Assembly: GCA_030752795.1 (NCBI GenBank)
Contig: JASMDM010000034.1
Location: 22,705 to 86,704 of the forward strand
Origin: SAR202 cluster bacterium
GTDB taxonomy: Bacteria > Chloroflexota > Dehalococcoidia > Lucifugimonadales > UBA1123
Direction of reading: 5' to 3'
Length of the DNA stretch: 64,000 bases
The notes beneath the pieces were generated by a model. The model made no database searches. It saw nothing but the letters and a program-made list of their open reading frames with translations, and was not told the DNA's origin. The position numbers were made by a program, and so were the translations under genes. The first letter of the stretch is position 1, and each line of letters begins with the position of its first letter. Of the stretch, positions 1-9,242 are shown in pieces.

Positions 1-1
1 G

Positions 2-43
2 ACCGAGGACTATGTAACGTTCAACTCGGCGTACAGCACCTAG
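2..43 (+). CDS. argJ: ArgJ, extreme C-terminus (partial)
   Basis: Only the last 13 codons lie in the window, reading TEDYVTFNSAYST before a TAG stop. The YV-x-[FI]-N-x-x-Y-[ST]-T ending is characteristic of ornithine acetyltransferase (ArgJ), the bifunctional enzyme that recycles the acetyl group in arginine biosynthesis. It sits 79 bp upstream of argB on the same strand, the usual argJ-argB order. The identification rests on a very short peptide plus context, so confidence is moderate. Confidence 0.6.
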   Translation, partial: TEDYVTFNSAYST

Positions 44-122
44 ACTGGCTGGACGCTGCCATTCTGATTGATTCCGTGACGATGTTTGAAGGGAATAACG
101 CCTCGCGGTCAGCGGGCGCCAA

Positions 123-920
123 ATGACAAAGGAGCCCTTCCCCCATGGGACGACTGTAATCAAGATCGGCGGCAGCACACTCGGCGAACACGACACCACA
201 ATCGCGGACCTCGTCGAGCTCCAAAAAGAAGGCGTCAACCCTGTCGTGGTCCACGGCGGCGGCAAAGTCATCACCGACTGGATGGCCAAGCAAGGCGTCC
301 GGCCGGTGTTCAAAAACGGCCTCCGCGTGACGGACGCGGAGAGCCTCAAGATCGTCGTTGCGGTGCTGGCGGGATTGATCAACAAAGAACTCGTCGCCTC
401 GTTGGTCGGCGCTGGCGCCAAAGCCATCGGTGTTAGCGGCGCAGATGGGGGAATCCTGAAAGCCGAGATTCGAAACCCTGATCTCGGGTTTGTGGGCTCT
501 GTATTCAGCGTCGACGTTGCGCCGATACAGGCGATCGTCGCGGAGGGCTGCATCCCGGTCATCGCTCCGGTCGCGATCAACTGGACGGATGACCCCGAAT
601 ACAACGGCACGCTCCTCAACGTGAACGCGGACACCGCCGCCGGAGAGATCGCCGCGGCGCTCAGTGCTGAAACGCTGGTGTTTCTCACCGATGTCGAAGG
701 CGTGCTCGATAGATCGAAGAGAGTGATCCCCAGGTTGACGCGCCGACAGGCGACCCAACTGATCGGATCGAACGTCATCGCGGGAGGCATGATCCCTAAG
801 ATTGAGGCGTGCCTGCGACCTCTCAAGGGCGGCGGCATGTCCCAGATAATCGACGGGCGCAAAGCCGGCGCCCTCCGCCAATCATTAAATGGAAGTCCCA
901 TGGGGACCAGAATCGGTTAG
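123..920 (+). CDS. argB: Acetylglutamate kinase
   Basis: The 265-residue product fits the ArgB length. It phosphorylates N-acetylglutamate, the second step of arginine biosynthesis in the cytoplasm. Visible amino-acid-kinase motifs are VIKIGGS (12-18, with the phosphate-binding lysine K14), the substrate glycine loop HGGGK (44-48), NVNAD (166-170), LTDVEGVL (188-195) and GGMIPKIEA (221-229). The start is ATG 123; no strong ribosome-binding site precedes it and no better in-frame start was seen. It follows the argJ tail and precedes a UPF0182 membrane-protein gene by 7 bp. A long open frame on the opposite strand is only an antisense shadow. Confidence 0.96.
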   Translation: MTKEPFPHGTTVIKIGGSTLGEHDTTIADLVELQKEGVNPVVVHGGGKVITDWMAKQGVRPVFKNGLRVTDAESLKIVVAVLAGLINKELVASLVGAGAKAIGVSGADGGILKAEIRNPDLGFVGSVFSVDVAPIQAIVAEGCIPVIAPVAINWTDDPEYNGTLLNVNADTAAGEIAAALSAETLVFLTDVEGVLDRSKRVIPRLTRRQATQLIGSNVIAGGMIPKIEACLRPLKGGGMSQIIDGRKAGALRQSLNGSPMGTRIG

Positions 921-927
921 GTGATGA

Positions 928-3744
928 ATGGCCGAAAATTACGAGCGTAACGGCGGCGACACTCCTCAGATTTCACTGCCGCAGATTCCGACCAACTACG
1001 GTCCGTTGCTCAAATGGGCCGGGGTCATCTTGGGCGTGGTTCTTTTATTCGCGCTGATCTCATTCGGCAGGGGCGTATACACGGACATGCTGTGGTTCGA
1101 CGCGCTCGGTTTCAAGGGCGTCTACACCAAAGTCCTTCTCACCCGGATAACCCTATTCTTTGCCGGCGTGATAATATTCGCCATCCCGGCGGGCTTGAGC
1201 TTCTGGCTGGGCCATCGTTACACCGACGGTGAAACCAATTTGCCGATTCCGCCCGAGTTGGTCGAAGTGCTCCGGAAAGCGGTCAAGTGGGGCGCGGTCG
1301 TTGCAGTCATAGTGCTCAGCTTGATTTTCGGGTCCATACTGGCGTCGCACTGGGAGCTGTTCCTTAGGTTCACAAATTCGGTGTCGTTCGCGGTCAAAGA
1401 CCCGGTGTATGGCCGCAACGTCGGCTTCTTCGTGTTCGACCTGCCGATGCTGTCGTTCTTCCAGGGCTGGCTGCTCGGGGTGATCATCGTCTCGTTGTTG
1501 GGCACGGCAGCCTTGCAGTTCATCAACTTCAATCTCAGAGGCCTCAAGTTTCAACTCACCACGCCAGTCAAGGTTCAGCTATCCGTGCTCGGCGCGATCA
1601 TCATGTTCATGGTGGCGTGGGGCCATTGGATCGACCGCTGGGAGTTGGTGCTGTCCGACGACGGCGCCGTGTTCGGTGCCGCATACACCGATCTCAACGC
1701 GCGGAAGCCGGCGCTGATGATCCTGACCATCGTCGCCAGCGCGGCAGGCGTATTGATGTTGGTCAACGCCTACTTCAAAGGCCTGAGGCTACTGGTGGGC
1801 GCGGTCGCACTCTGGTTGGTGCTCGCGGTATTGTTGGGCGCCGCGTGGCCCGCGTTGATGCAACAGTTCACGGTTACGCCGAACGAATTCGCGAGGGAGC
1901 AAGAGTTCATCCAGCGCAACATCGATTTTACCCGAACCGCCTTCAATCTTGAGGGCATTTCCGAAGACTTTTTTCCCGCGGAAAGCGACGTTACACCAGA
2001 CCTCATTCAAAACAACCTCAAGACCATCAACAACATCAGGCTTTGGGACTCGCGTCCGTTGTCCAGCGTCTACAGGCAGATTCAGATTATCCGGACGTAC
2101 TACGACTTCAGAAACGCCGACGTGGACCGGTACCGTCTCGGGGGAGAGTACCGGCAGGTGCTTTTGTCGGCTCGCGAGGTGGCTCCGGAAAGGCTTGAGA
2201 TCGAATCCCAGACATGGGTGAACCGCAAGCTTTTCTACACACACGGCATCGGTGTTGCAATGAGCCCCGCCACCGAGTTCACTCTCGAGGGCAGGCCCGA
2301 GTTCTTCGCTCAGGACATCCCAGCCGACGGCGTCGTCCCGATCAGCCTTCACGGGCAGGAAGGCGAGCCCGACCTGACGGTCGACAACCCTCGAATCTAC
2401 TACGGCGAAAACACGCTCGAGTTCGTGATCGCCAACACGAAAACCGCCGAGCTCGACTATCAGACCACCGATGAGTTGATCTACACGAACTACTCGGGCA
2501 CCGGCGGCGTCCGTCTGAGTTCGTTCTGGAGAAAGCTTGCGTACACCTGGCAACTCGGCGACATCAACATCCTCATCAGCGGCGAGATAACTTCCGACAG
2601 CCTGCTGCAATACCGAAGAACGATCCGCGAGCGCATCACCACGGTGGCTCCATTCTTAGTGCTCGACGCCGACCCGTACATAGTCGCCACCGACGATCGT
2701 CTCGTGTGGATGCAAGACGCTTACACGACCAGCGACCAGTACCCGTATTCCGATCCGACAGGCGATCCGCTGGTTCACGAATTCAACTACATGAGGAACA
2801 GCGTCAAGATCACGCTGGACGCTTACGACGGAACCCTCAAGTTCTATATTTGGGATCCCACCGACCCAGTGGTCCAGACATACTCGAAGATCTTCCCCGA
2901 CTTGTTTGAACCGGCGGATGCCATGCCGCAGGCACTCCAGGACCACGTGCGGTACCCCGAGGACTTCTTCACGATCCAAGCTGAGAAGTACATCAAGTAC
3001 CACATGAAAGAGCCGCAAAACTTCTACAACAACGAAGACCTGTGGGCGACTCCGAACGAAAAATTCGGTCAGACCGAGGAATTGAAACCAATAGAGCCTT
3101 ACTACGTGATCATGAAGCTTCCGGGGCAAGAAACCGAGGAATTTGTCCTGCTGTTTCCGTACACTCCGAGCCAACGCCAGAACCTCATCGGTTGGCTCGC
3201 CGCTCGCAGCGACGGAGAGCACTACGGCAAGATCCAGGCGTTCAACTTCCCTAAAGGCCTCAACGTGGACGGTCCCGAACAGGTGGAGGCGCGAATCGAC
3301 AACGACCAGGACATATCCGAATGGTTCACTCTGCGCTGTACCGCGGGTTCGATTTGCATCAGGGGCAACCTTCTTGTGATCCCAATCGGGGAAAGCGTCT
3401 TATACGTAGAACCCGTCTACATTCAAGCTGAAGGGGTCGAGTTCCCGGAGCTCAAGCGAGTCATTCTGGCCACTGCAGACAAAGTGGTGATGGAAGACTC
3501 GTTGGCTTTGGCGCTCACGGCTCTGACCGGGGACCCCTCGTTCGCCGCCGCGGAGGCCGCCGGAGAAGCGGTCAGTTCAACGCCGACGACGCCGGTCGCG
3601 CCGAGCCAGCCACGACCCGAGCCCGTCGACTCGATCCAAGGGCAGATCGGGGTGGTGGGCGACGCAATTGAAGGCATCAAGATCGACTTAGAGCTTCTAG
3701 AGGAGGCGCTCAAGCGTCTCGAAGAATTGACCGGGGGTGAATAA
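928..3744 (+). CDS. UPF0182 family integral membrane protein
   Basis: The 938-residue protein is close to the usual UPF0182 length. About seven hydrophobic transmembrane helices occupy roughly the first 330 residues, including one near 30-50 (LLKWAGVILGVVLLFALISF). A large soluble, probably extracytoplasmic region follows, and the last 80 residues are Ala/Pro/Thr-rich and end in a Glu/Leu coiled-coil-like stretch. UPF0182 occurs mainly in Actinobacteria, Cyanobacteria and Chloroflexota and has no settled function. It lies between argB (7 bp upstream) and argD (8 bp overlap), so it is probably co-transcribed with arginine genes. No role in arginine metabolism can be read from the sequence. Confidence 0.92.
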   Translation: MAENYERNGGDTPQISLPQIPTNYGPLLKWAGVILGVVLLFALISFGRGVYTDMLWFDALGFKGVYTKVLLTRITLFFAGVIIFAIPAGLSFWLGHRYTDGETNLPIPPELVEVLRKAVKWGAVVAVIVLSLIFGSILASHWELFLRFTNSVSFAVKDPVYGRNVGFFVFDLPMLSFFQGWLLGVIIVSLLGTAALQFINFNLRGLKFQLTTPVKVQLSVLGAIIMFMVAWGHWIDRWELVLSDDGAVFGAAYTDLNARKPALMILTIVASAAGVLMLVNAYFKGLRLLVGAVALWLVLAVLLGAAWPALMQQFTVTPNEFAREQEFIQRNIDFTRTAFNLEGISEDFFPAESDVTPDLIQNNLKTINNIRLWDSRPLSSVYRQIQIIRTYYDFRNADVDRYRLGGEYRQVLLSAREVAPERLEIESQTWVNRKLFYTHGIGVAMSPATEFTLEGRPEFFAQDIPADGVVPISLHGQEGEPDLTVDNPRIYYGENTLEFVIANTKTAELDYQTTDELIYTNYSGTGGVRLSSFWRKLAYTWQLGDINILISGEITSDSLLQYRRTIRERITTVAPFLVLDADPYIVATDDRLVWMQDAYTTSDQYPYSDPTGDPLVHEFNYMRNSVKITLDAYDGTLKFYIWDPTDPVVQTYSKIFPDLFEPADAMPQALQDHVRYPEDFFTIQAEKYIKYHMKEPQNFYNNEDLWATPNEKFGQTEELKPIEPYYVIMKLPGQETEEFVLLFPYTPSQRQNLIGWLAARSDGEHYGKIQAFNFPKGLNVDGPEQVEARIDNDQDISEWFTLRCTAGSICIRGNLLVIPIGESVLYVEPVYIQAEGVEFPELKRVILATADKVVMEDSLALALTALTGDPSFAAAEAAGEAVSSTPTTPVAPSQPRPEPVDSIQGQIGVVGDAIEGIKIDLELLEEALKRLEELTGGE

Positions 3745-4939
3745 CGTGAACAGCAGCCAATGGATGGACGTCGAGAGCAAGTACTACATGTTCCTCGTGC
3801 GCAGGCAGCCCGTCGTCATCGAGCGTGGCGAAGGGACCCGCGTTTGGGACGTCGACGGCAAGGAGTATCTGGACTTCACGTCCGGATGGGCGGTGAACAA
3901 CGTGGGGCACGCGAACCCTGTGGTCGCGGACGCCATCGCCGAGCAGGCAAGAACGCTGCTCCAGACATCGAACCAGTTCTATACCGTGCCGCAGCTCAAA
4001 CTCGCCGAGATACTGGTCGAGAACAGTGCCATGGACAAGGTGTTCTTCTGCAACAGCGGCACGGAGGCAAACGAGGGCGCGATCAAGTTGGCCCGACGTT
4101 ACGGTGCAACCCGGCGCAACGGAGCGTTCGAGATCATCACCGCGTTGAATTCGTTCCACGGCAGGACGATGATGAACGTGGCAGCAACGGGACAGCCGCA
4201 CTATCAAGAGCTGTTCCAGCCGATCCCGCCAGGCTTCTCGCACGTGCCGTTCGACGACATTGAGGCGCTGAAAGGCGCGGTCACCGATCGCACGGTCGCG
4301 ATCATGCTGGAACCGGTGCAGGCCGAGGGCGGAGTGAACATTCCGTCTCAGGGGTATCTGCAGAACGTTCGCGACTTCTGCGACGAGAACGAGCTCTTAT
4401 TGATATTCGACGAGGTCCAGACAGGACTTGGCCGGCTAGGCACGTTGTTCGGCTACGAGTCTTTCGGCGTCGAGCCGGACATCATGGCTCTGGCCAAGGG
4501 CCTCGGCGGCGGCGTGCCGATCGGCGCGTTCATGGCCAAAGACGACGCATGCGCGTTCGTTCCCGGCGACCACGGCTCGACGTTCGGCGGCAACGCGCTT
4601 ACGTGCGCCGCGGCCCACGCCTCGACCAAGTACCTGATCGACAACGACGTCCCTGCCAACGCGAAGCGCATGGGCGATCGCATCCAACAAGGTTTGGACG
4701 CGATCAAAGCCAAGTTCGACGTCATCAACGAGGTTCGCGGCATGGGATGCCTGTGGGGCATGTTCTTCGAATCCGACGTCTCCCCTGCCGTGGTTGGCGC
4801 TTGCAACGATGCGGGATTGCTGCTCAATCCACTCAGGCCCAACGCGGTTCGCCTGATGCCGCCGTTGACGGTCTCGGCGGACGAGATCGACCAGGCGATG
4901 GAGCGACTGGAAACGGGCATCGGGAACGCGCTGGCGTAA
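3737..4939 (+). CDS. argD: Acetylornithine aminotransferase (class III, PLP)
   Basis: The 400-residue class III aminotransferase shows SGTEANE (107-113), the SFHGRT loop (139-144), FDEVQTG (224-230, the PLP pyridine-binding Asp) and ALAKGLGGGVPIG with the probable Schiff-base lysine K254. In arginine synthesis ArgD converts N-acetylglutamate semialdehyde to N-acetylornithine. The family also contains GABA, ornithine and succinylornithine transaminases; the argJ-argB neighbourhood is what favours ArgD. Start GTG 3737 overlaps the preceding gene by 8 bp, and a second in-frame GTG at 3746 is an alternative start nine bases downstream. Confidence 0.88.
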   Translation: MNNVNSSQWMDVESKYYMFLVRRQPVVIERGEGTRVWDVDGKEYLDFTSGWAVNNVGHANPVVADAIAEQARTLLQTSNQFYTVPQLKLAEILVENSAMDKVFFCNSGTEANEGAIKLARRYGATRRNGAFEIITALNSFHGRTMMNVAATGQPHYQELFQPIPPGFSHVPFDDIEALKGAVTDRTVAIMLEPVQAEGGVNIPSQGYLQNVRDFCDENELLLIFDEVQTGLGRLGTLFGYESFGVEPDIMALAKGLGGGVPIGAFMAKDDACAFVPGDHGSTFGGNALTCAAAHASTKYLIDNDVPANAKRMGDRIQQGLDAIKAKFDVINEVRGMGCLWGMFFESDVSPAVVGACNDAGLLLNPLRPNAVRLMPPLTVSADEIDQAMERLETGIGNALA

Positions 4940-5060
4940 CTGGCCCGGTTAACGGCACATGAATATCACGCAACCTGGCCGGTGAGCTCGCTGCTGAGGC
5001 GGAGAGTCATCGGCTTGGTCGCGGTGGCGGACAACCAATCGAACATCGCCGGAGAGCAAT

Positions 5061-5138
5061 TGTCATTCTGAGCCCGCAGGCGAAGAATCTGGTCGCTGAA
5101 TAGGCACCTGTGCTGCAAGACCCCGATGCTTCTCCTTC
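5061..5138 (+). repeat. Family A palindromic repeat, copy 1
   Basis: The core is GTCATTCTGAG...GCAGGCGAAGAATCTGGTCGCTGAA, with a downstream arm GACCCCGATGCTTC. The reverse complement of the 39868-39972 copy matches both arms in order, so these are the same element inserted in opposite orientations. Confidence 0.7.
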
Positions 5139-5184
5139 CGTGGAAAAATCGATGTCGCGAGATGCGTTTCCGCTTGGCCGCAAT

Positions 5185-5306
5185 GGCGATAAACAAAGCA
5201 AGTGGCGCCGAACCAATATTTGTCATTCAGAGACTGCAGCCGAAGAATCTGGTCGTTGAGCGCGCACGATTGCCTAAAGGACACCGGTTGCTTCGCCTTC
5301 CCTGGA
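5185..5306 (+). repeat. Family A palindromic repeat, copy 2
   Basis: It begins GGCGATAAACAAAGCAAGT and runs through GTCATTCAGAG and GCAGCCGAAGAATCTGGTCG to a TTGCTTCGCC arm. The first 90 bases align closely with 15924-16013, including sequence upstream of the arm, so the mobile or conserved unit is larger than the hairpin alone. Confidence 0.7.
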
Positions 5307-5463
5307 CAGAAACGCATGGCGAAAAGCGTTGGGGGGCGTGCGTCAGCTTGGCCGTAAACGGCCAGAGCACCGGTGGCCTGCCGCACACAACCTGTTTGCC
5401 TGTCGTTGCACTCGTCGTCACCGAATATGACACGACCGTCAGGACCCCCGATTCCGAGACGCC

Positions 5464-6747
5464 ATGGCGGCACGGAGAAATACATTGAACTGGCGAGAGC
5501 TACAAGAGAAGAACATCACCCTGGTCGGCGGCGCGGTGTCCGGCGGATTGGATAGCTGCACCGTCGCCCATTGGTTGCGAGACAAGGGGTTCGAGATCCA
5601 CGCGTTCACGGTGGACCTCGGGCAACCCGACGAAGAGAATCTCGACTCGGTCAAAGACCGTATGCTCGGATCCGGCGCGACGGACGCCGTGATACTCCCT
5701 GGACGCGCTCCCCTGGCCGCCGCCGGCCTCAAGGTGATCCAGTCGCAGGCGCGTTACGAAGGCGGATACTGGAACACAACCGGCATCGCCCGTCCCGTCA
5801 CCGTTGCCGCGATATTGCCCGAGTTGGCTCGACGAGACATCGGAGTGCTGTTTCACGGCGCCACTGGGCGTGGCAACGACCAGGTCAGGTTCCAGCTCGC
5901 CGCCAACATGCTCGACCCGACCATAGAGGTCTACGCCCCTTGGCGCGACCCGGAGTTCATCGAGCGATTCCCCGGCCGCTTGCAAATGATCAAATACTGC
6001 GAAGCCAACGGCTTGCCGATCCGACCCGCGCGCGAATCGCGGTATTCGACCGACGCCAATTTCCTGGGGTTGACTCACGAAGCGGGCGACCTGGAAGATG
6101 TGTCGATCTCGCCAGAATTCGTCGAGCCCGGGATGGGCGTTTGGCCGTGGAACGCGCCGGACCAGTCGACGTTGTTCACGGTTCGGTGGGAACGAGGCGT
6201 GCCGGTCGAGCTCAACGGCGAGCGACTGGATCTCGAAGGCGTGTTCTTGCAAGCCAACCGCATCGGCGGCGCGTACGGCGTCGGAATCGGGGATCACGTC
6301 GTCGAGAACAGGTTCGTGGGCGTCAAGTCACGCGGGATCTACGAGGCGCCGGCGATGGAGCTTCTGGGCAGAAGCTACGAATTCTTGCTACAGTTCGTAC
6401 TCGATCGCAGGGCGCGTGAGTTCTTCGAGCACGTGTCGGGCGTCATCAGCCTTCAAATATACCAAGGCTACTGGCTCGATCTGGCGACCCGCGCCGCTCT
6501 GGCAGCTTTGGGGCCGATCACGCGCATGGCCACCGGAACGATCACGATGAAACTCTACAAAGGCCGCGTCTACTTCGACACGGCCGAAGACACGCCCGAA
6601 GCGATGCCCCACTCGCTCTACACCGACGACAGTTCGATGGAAGCGATGGGCGCCTACGACCACGCTGACGCCGAGGGATTCCTGAAGGTGCTTGGCATCT
6701 CCGCCAAGAACCTCGGGGCCAGGCAAGGCGCCGACACAGACTTGTAA
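5464..6747 (+). CDS. argG: Argininosuccinate synthase
   Basis: The 427-residue product is of the longer, E. coli-like ArgG type. It condenses citrulline and aspartate using ATP to form argininosuccinate. Visible features are the PP-loop SGGLDS (26-31, near the N-terminus), DLGQPDEEN, FHGATGRGNDQVRF, YSTDANFLG and the late motif ANRIGGAYGVG. Start ATG 5464 has only a weak ribosome-binding site. TTG 5485, in frame and preceded by GGAG at 5474, is a realistic alternative that would remove seven residues. argH lies 3.6 kb downstream, so the arginine genes are in one neighbourhood but not one operon. Confidence 0.94.
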   Translation: MAARRNTLNWRELQEKNITLVGGAVSGGLDSCTVAHWLRDKGFEIHAFTVDLGQPDEENLDSVKDRMLGSGATDAVILPGRAPLAAAGLKVIQSQARYEGGYWNTTGIARPVTVAAILPELARRDIGVLFHGATGRGNDQVRFQLAANMLDPTIEVYAPWRDPEFIERFPGRLQMIKYCEANGLPIRPARESRYSTDANFLGLTHEAGDLEDVSISPEFVEPGMGVWPWNAPDQSTLFTVRWERGVPVELNGERLDLEGVFLQANRIGGAYGVGIGDHVVENRFVGVKSRGIYEAPAMELLGRSYEFLLQFVLDRRAREFFEHVSGVISLQIYQGYWLDLATRAALAALGPITRMATGTITMKLYKGRVYFDTAEDTPEAMPHSLYTDDSSMEAMGAYDHADAEGFLKVLGISAKNLGARQGADTDL

Positions 6748-6774
6748 GCTCCGGCTCGTTATGCGGAGGCAACC

Positions 6775-7878
6775 GTGAACCATCAGACCTTGCCCGCCAA
6801 ACCAGAAGACATCACGCCCGCATGGCTCACCGAGACGTTGCGTCAGGCAGGCGTCATCGACGCTTCGGTCGTGACCGACATCATCGCCGAGCCAATGGCC
6901 GTCGGCGTGGGATTTGGCGGCAGCCTTGCGCGCCTTACCGTTTCGTACGACCAGCCAGCGAATGCAGGATCTCGAACGATCGTTGCGAAGTACCCTACGT
7001 CCCACGGACCCACCCGCTCACTCATAAACGACATGGGCTACTACGAGTCGGAGGTCCGATTTTATCAGGAGATGGCGCAGGGGAATTCGATACGGACACC
7101 TCAGTGTTATTTCGCGGCCTTCAACCCTGCGGATGGCAACTTCTTGCTTTTGCTCGAAGATTTATCACACCTACGGACCCAAGATCAACTTGCCGGTTGC
7201 AGTCTCGAAGACGTGGAGACGGTGATCAAGGCACTTGGCCAATTCCACGCCCGAAATTGGAACATCAGCGCAAACTCGGGCTTGGAATGGGCGCCGACAT
7301 TCGGTGCTAGGGCCGAATGGGCTCAAAGCATCTTCCCGCGCGCTTGGGGCGCTTTTCAACGGAAAGCGCCCGAGATTATTCCCGAATCGCTAATGACCCT
7401 AGCTTCGCTGATAACCCCCCACGTGGCGGGAATCATTCTCCGTCTGGCGGAGCCGCCGATCACTGTGCGCCACGGCGACGTCAGACTCGACAACCTGTTC
7501 TTCGACTCGTCGGGCGATGACGCCGGAGTAGTCGCCATTGATTGGCAGCTTGTCGGCGCGTGTCGCGGCACGTACGATTTCGCGTATTTCGCGGGGATGT
7601 CGTTGACAACCGAGATGCGCAAACAACATTTGGATGAGCTTCTCGGCCTCTACCAAGAAACGCTTTCTGAATCGGGCGTAAGCGGGTACACGCTCAATGA
7701 CTGCTTCGAAGATTACGGGTACACCCTGCTGTACCTCATTCTCTTCCTCGCAGTTGCGGGCTCAACGCTGGAAATGGAATCGACCAGAGGTCAGTTGCTT
7801 GCGCAAGCGCTGACTGAACGGTTGGCGGACGCCCTGACGGAAATCGACGCGCCGGCGCTGCTCGCAAAATTGGATTGA
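6775..7878 (+). CDS. APH/choline-kinase-like phosphotransferase (EcKinase/CHK type)
   Basis: The 367-residue kinase-fold protein carries the Brenner motif HGDVRLDN (233-240) and the DFG-equivalent DWQ (256-258, in AIDWQLVG), typical of the aminoglycoside phosphotransferase/ecdysteroid-kinase-like group. The natural substrate cannot be inferred; relatives phosphorylate small hydroxylated compounds. GTG 6775 is supported by a GGAGG Shine-Dalgarno at 6765-6769. It lies just upstream of an acyl-CoA dehydrogenase, and such pairs recur in bacteria, which suggests a shared lipid or sterol-type catabolic role, but this is inference. Confidence 0.82.
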   Translation: MNHQTLPAKPEDITPAWLTETLRQAGVIDASVVTDIIAEPMAVGVGFGGSLARLTVSYDQPANAGSRTIVAKYPTSHGPTRSLINDMGYYESEVRFYQEMAQGNSIRTPQCYFAAFNPADGNFLLLLEDLSHLRTQDQLAGCSLEDVETVIKALGQFHARNWNISANSGLEWAPTFGARAEWAQSIFPRAWGAFQRKAPEIIPESLMTLASLITPHVAGIILRLAEPPITVRHGDVRLDNLFFDSSGDDAGVVAIDWQLVGACRGTYDFAYFAGMSLTTEMRKQHLDELLGLYQETLSESGVSGYTLNDCFEDYGYTLLYLILFLAVAGSTLEMESTRGQLLAQALTERLADALTEIDAPALLAKLD

Positions 7879-7973
7879 TTATTGGTCTCGGCCGACGGAA
7901 TCGATACGCTACGTGCGCTAGAATTCCAAACGTAAGATTCTTATCACATCAAAGTCGACGGAGCGTAACCACG

Positions 7974-9137
7974 ATGGCATCCACGACAGACACCGACACC
8001 CAAAACCAGATCGTCAGCTCCGTCCGCGAGTTCGTTCGGCGCGAGGTCGAACCGATAGCGCAGGAGTACGACAACGAGGACATCTACCCGGAGCAGTTGA
8101 TCGACCCGATGCGCGAGATGGGCTTGTTCGGGATCACCATACCGACGGAGTTCGGCGGCCTGGGACTCGACTACACGACGTTCGCGATGATCTTCGAAGA
8201 GCTCAGCAAGGGCTGGATGAGCGTCAGCGGAATCATCGGCACTCACCATATCCTGGGTCACATTGTCGCCAGCCACGGCACCGACCAGCAGAAGGCGAAG
8301 TTCCTCCCGAGGCTGGCAAGCGGCGAGCTCCGCGGTGGTCTGGCATTGACCGAACCCGAGGCTGGCAGCGACGTACAGAACCTCCAGACGACCGCGGTAA
8401 AAGACGGCGAGGAGTACGTTCTGAACGGGTCGAAGATGTTCATCACGAACGGTGAGTACGGCAACGCATTCGCGGTGCTCACGAAAACGGACCCTGACGC
8501 CAATCCGAGGCATCGAGGCATGAGCTGCTTCATCATCGAAAAGCCCGCCGTTGGATTCGAGGTGGGACAGCACCTTGACAAACTCGGCTATCGGGGGCTG
8601 GATTCGTGTGAGCTCCTGTTCAACGACTGCCGGGTCGACGCCGATAATCTCGTCGGGGCCGCTGAAGGCCAGGGGTTCAAGCACGTGATGAGCGGCCTCG
8701 AGACCGGACGAATCAACGTCGCCGCGCGGGCGGTGGGAGTCGCAACGGCGGCGTTCGAGGCGGCGATCCGTTACGCCCAGCAGCGAGAGACGTTCGGAGA
8801 GCCGATCGCCAGCCATCAGGCCATCCAACTCAAGCTCGCGGACATGGCGACGAAGATACAAGCCGCCCGGCTGCTGACCTACGACGCCGCGGCCAAGAAG
8901 GATTCCGGCCAACAACGCATCGACCTCGAAGCCGGGATGGCCAAGCTGTTCGCCAGCGAGGTCTGCGGCGAGGTCACCCTCGAAGCGATGCGCATTCACG
9001 GCGGTTACGGCTACATCAAGGACTTCAACGTCGAGCGATACTACCGCGACGCGCCGCTGATGATCATCGGCGAAGGCACCAATGAAATCCAAAAGCTGGT
9101 CATCGCCCGACGCCTACTGGAAAATTACGCGATCTAA
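7974..9137 (+). CDS. Acyl-CoA dehydrogenase
   Basis: With start ATG 7974 (preceded by CGGAG) the product is 387 residues, the standard length. An upstream start at 7875 would add 33 residues of non-family sequence. It shows the FAD-binding signature LTEPEAGSD, a GSKMFITNG strand, RETFGEPI, the IHGGYGYI signature and, near the C-terminus, GEGTNEIQ with E367 at the catalytic-base position of short- and medium-chain enzymes. It oxidises an acyl-CoA to the enoyl-CoA and passes electrons to ETF. The chain-length or branched-chain preference is not evident. A possible promoter TTGGTC-17-TACGCT lies at 7882-7910. Confidence 0.93.
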   Translation: MASTTDTDTQNQIVSSVREFVRREVEPIAQEYDNEDIYPEQLIDPMREMGLFGITIPTEFGGLGLDYTTFAMIFEELSKGWMSVSGIIGTHHILGHIVASHGTDQQKAKFLPRLASGELRGGLALTEPEAGSDVQNLQTTAVKDGEEYVLNGSKMFITNGEYGNAFAVLTKTDPDANPRHRGMSCFIIEKPAVGFEVGQHLDKLGYRGLDSCELLFNDCRVDADNLVGAAEGQGFKHVMSGLETGRINVAARAVGVATAAFEAAIRYAQQRETFGEPIASHQAIQLKLADMATKIQAARLLTYDAAAKKDSGQQRIDLEAGMAKLFASEVCGEVTLEAMRIHGGYGYIKDFNVERYYRDAPLMIIGEGTNEIQKLVIARRLLENYAI

Positions 9138-9181
9138 TTCATCGGCCTTGTCCGTATAGTGTCGAGGTCATGGAATTCGTT

Positions 9182-9209
9182 GGGGAGGGTTTCCCCCCCC
9201 CCCCCCCCC
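9182..9209. repeat. Truncated REP-like arm running into a 17-base C homopolymer
   Basis: GGGGAGGGTTT (9182-9192) matches the left arm of the REP-like sequence at 9795-9822. It is followed immediately by 17 consecutive C (9193-9209), where the palindrome would continue AAACC[CT]TCCC. No other homopolymer of this length was noticed in the window. It lies just upstream of the transposase gene start and could be variable or miscalled. Confidence 0.6.
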
Positions 9210-9242
9210 GCCGATACTGCCCAGAGATACCACCGATATCAA

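Larger units (their letters stand above)
4940..5463. other. Intergenic region with two tandem palindromic repeat units
   Basis: No coding sequence is credible here. The interval holds two imperfect tandem copies, near 5061-5138 and 5185-5306, of the dispersed repeat called family A. Each copy contains an arm CATTC-x-GAG...CGAAGAATCTGGTCG followed about 30 bases later by a partly complementary TGCTTC arm. Similarity extends into sequence between the copies (CTTGGCCG is shared), suggesting a unit of about 165 bp duplicated in tandem. A promoter for argG may be inside but none stands out. Confidence 0.7.

Noticed and set aside
21..881. Long minus-strand ORF antisense to argB
   Set aside because: It is a composition-driven shadow of argB with no family motif or ribosome-binding site.
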